From: Phycisphaerales bacterium
Lineage (GTDB): Bacteria; Planctomycetota; Phycisphaerae; Tepidisphaerales; Tepidisphaeraceae
NCBI GenBank assembly: GCA_028288905.1
Contig: JAQGHJ010000645.1
Location: 1 to 6,436 of the forward strand
Length of the DNA stretch: 6,436 bases
Direction of reading: 5' to 3'
Positions 6,381 through 6,436 of this stretch are shown here, piece by piece. The stretch's first letter is position 1, and each line of letters begins with the position of its first letter. The notes under the pieces were generated by a model that saw only the letters and a program-made list of their open reading frames with translations, ran no database searches and was not told the origin of the DNA. Both the position numbers and the translations under genes were made by a program.

Positions 6381-6436
6381 ATGGAAAGCGTGATCACCGG
6401 CCGGGCGTACGTGCTCGGCGACAACGTCGACACCGA
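6381..6436 (+). CDS. leuD: 3-isopropylmalate dehydratase small subunit, N-terminal fragment (3' end outside window)
   Basis: Only 18 codons and two bases are visible: MESVITGRAYVLGDNVDT, continuing into what is most likely D. The GRAYVLGDNVDTD start matches the small subunit of aconitase-family hydro-lyases, in which GDN(V/I)DTD leads into the IIPA loop. The protein joins LeuC to isomerise 2-isopropylmalate to 3-isopropylmalate in leucine synthesis. The motif begins within the first 20 residues, as in the shorter archaeal-like LeuD2/HacB subfamily, not the classical enterobacterial LeuD, which has a longer lead-in. Close relatives act on homoaconitate or related substrates, so the exact substrate is open. 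The ATG start is set by the motif position and the upstream AAAGGA. Confidence 0.75.
   Translation, partial: MESVITGRAYVLGDNVDT

Noticed and set aside
1..6436. CRISPR array, tRNA, rRNA, transposase or attachment site
   Set aside because: No regularly spaced repeats, no cloverleaf-like element, no transposase motif and no terminal repeats with target duplication were seen on either strand by eye.

Overview
This 6.4 kb window is very GC-rich and carries a Gram-negative chromosomal region with no sign of a mobile element, CRISPR array or RNA gene. Lipid A synthesis (LpxB) and a lipoprotein show an outer-membrane bacterium. High GC, frequent GTG/TTG starts, Ala/Pro/Thr-rich lipoprotein tails and the form of LpxB and of the 3-isopropylmalate dehydratase small subunit are compatible with a planctomycete of the Gemmata type. 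That assignment is inference from general resemblance, not a search result.

Layout from left to right. (1) The 3' half of lpxB on the + strand, with its 5' end outside the window. (2) A convergent gap of about 280 bp with several GC-rich hairpins. (3) On the - strand, read right to left, a large membrane-bound c-di-GMP enzyme (dCache-HAMP-PAS-GGDEF-EAL, 982 codons), followed after only 9 bp by a small stand-alone MOSC-domain protein; these two look like one transcription unit. (4) A gap of about 266 bp without a gene. (5) On the - strand, a lipoprotein of unknown function. (6) A 166 bp gap with a strong hairpin. (7) On the - strand, a class I SAM-dependent methyltransferase. (8) A short divergent gap, then the first 18 codons of a leuD-type gene on the + strand, cut by the window end.

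The genes do not form one obvious pathway: envelope lipid synthesis, c-di-GMP signalling, a possible sulfur- or metal-centre carrier domain, a lipoprotein, a methyltransferase and leucine biosynthesis. The only close functional coupling suggested by spacing is the GGDEF-EAL/MOSC pair. I do not see a convincing new system. The points most worth checking are the altered inhibitory-site region of the GGDEF domain, the c-di-GMP/MOSC pairing, the uncharacterised lipoprotein and the compact divergent methyltransferase/leuD start region.
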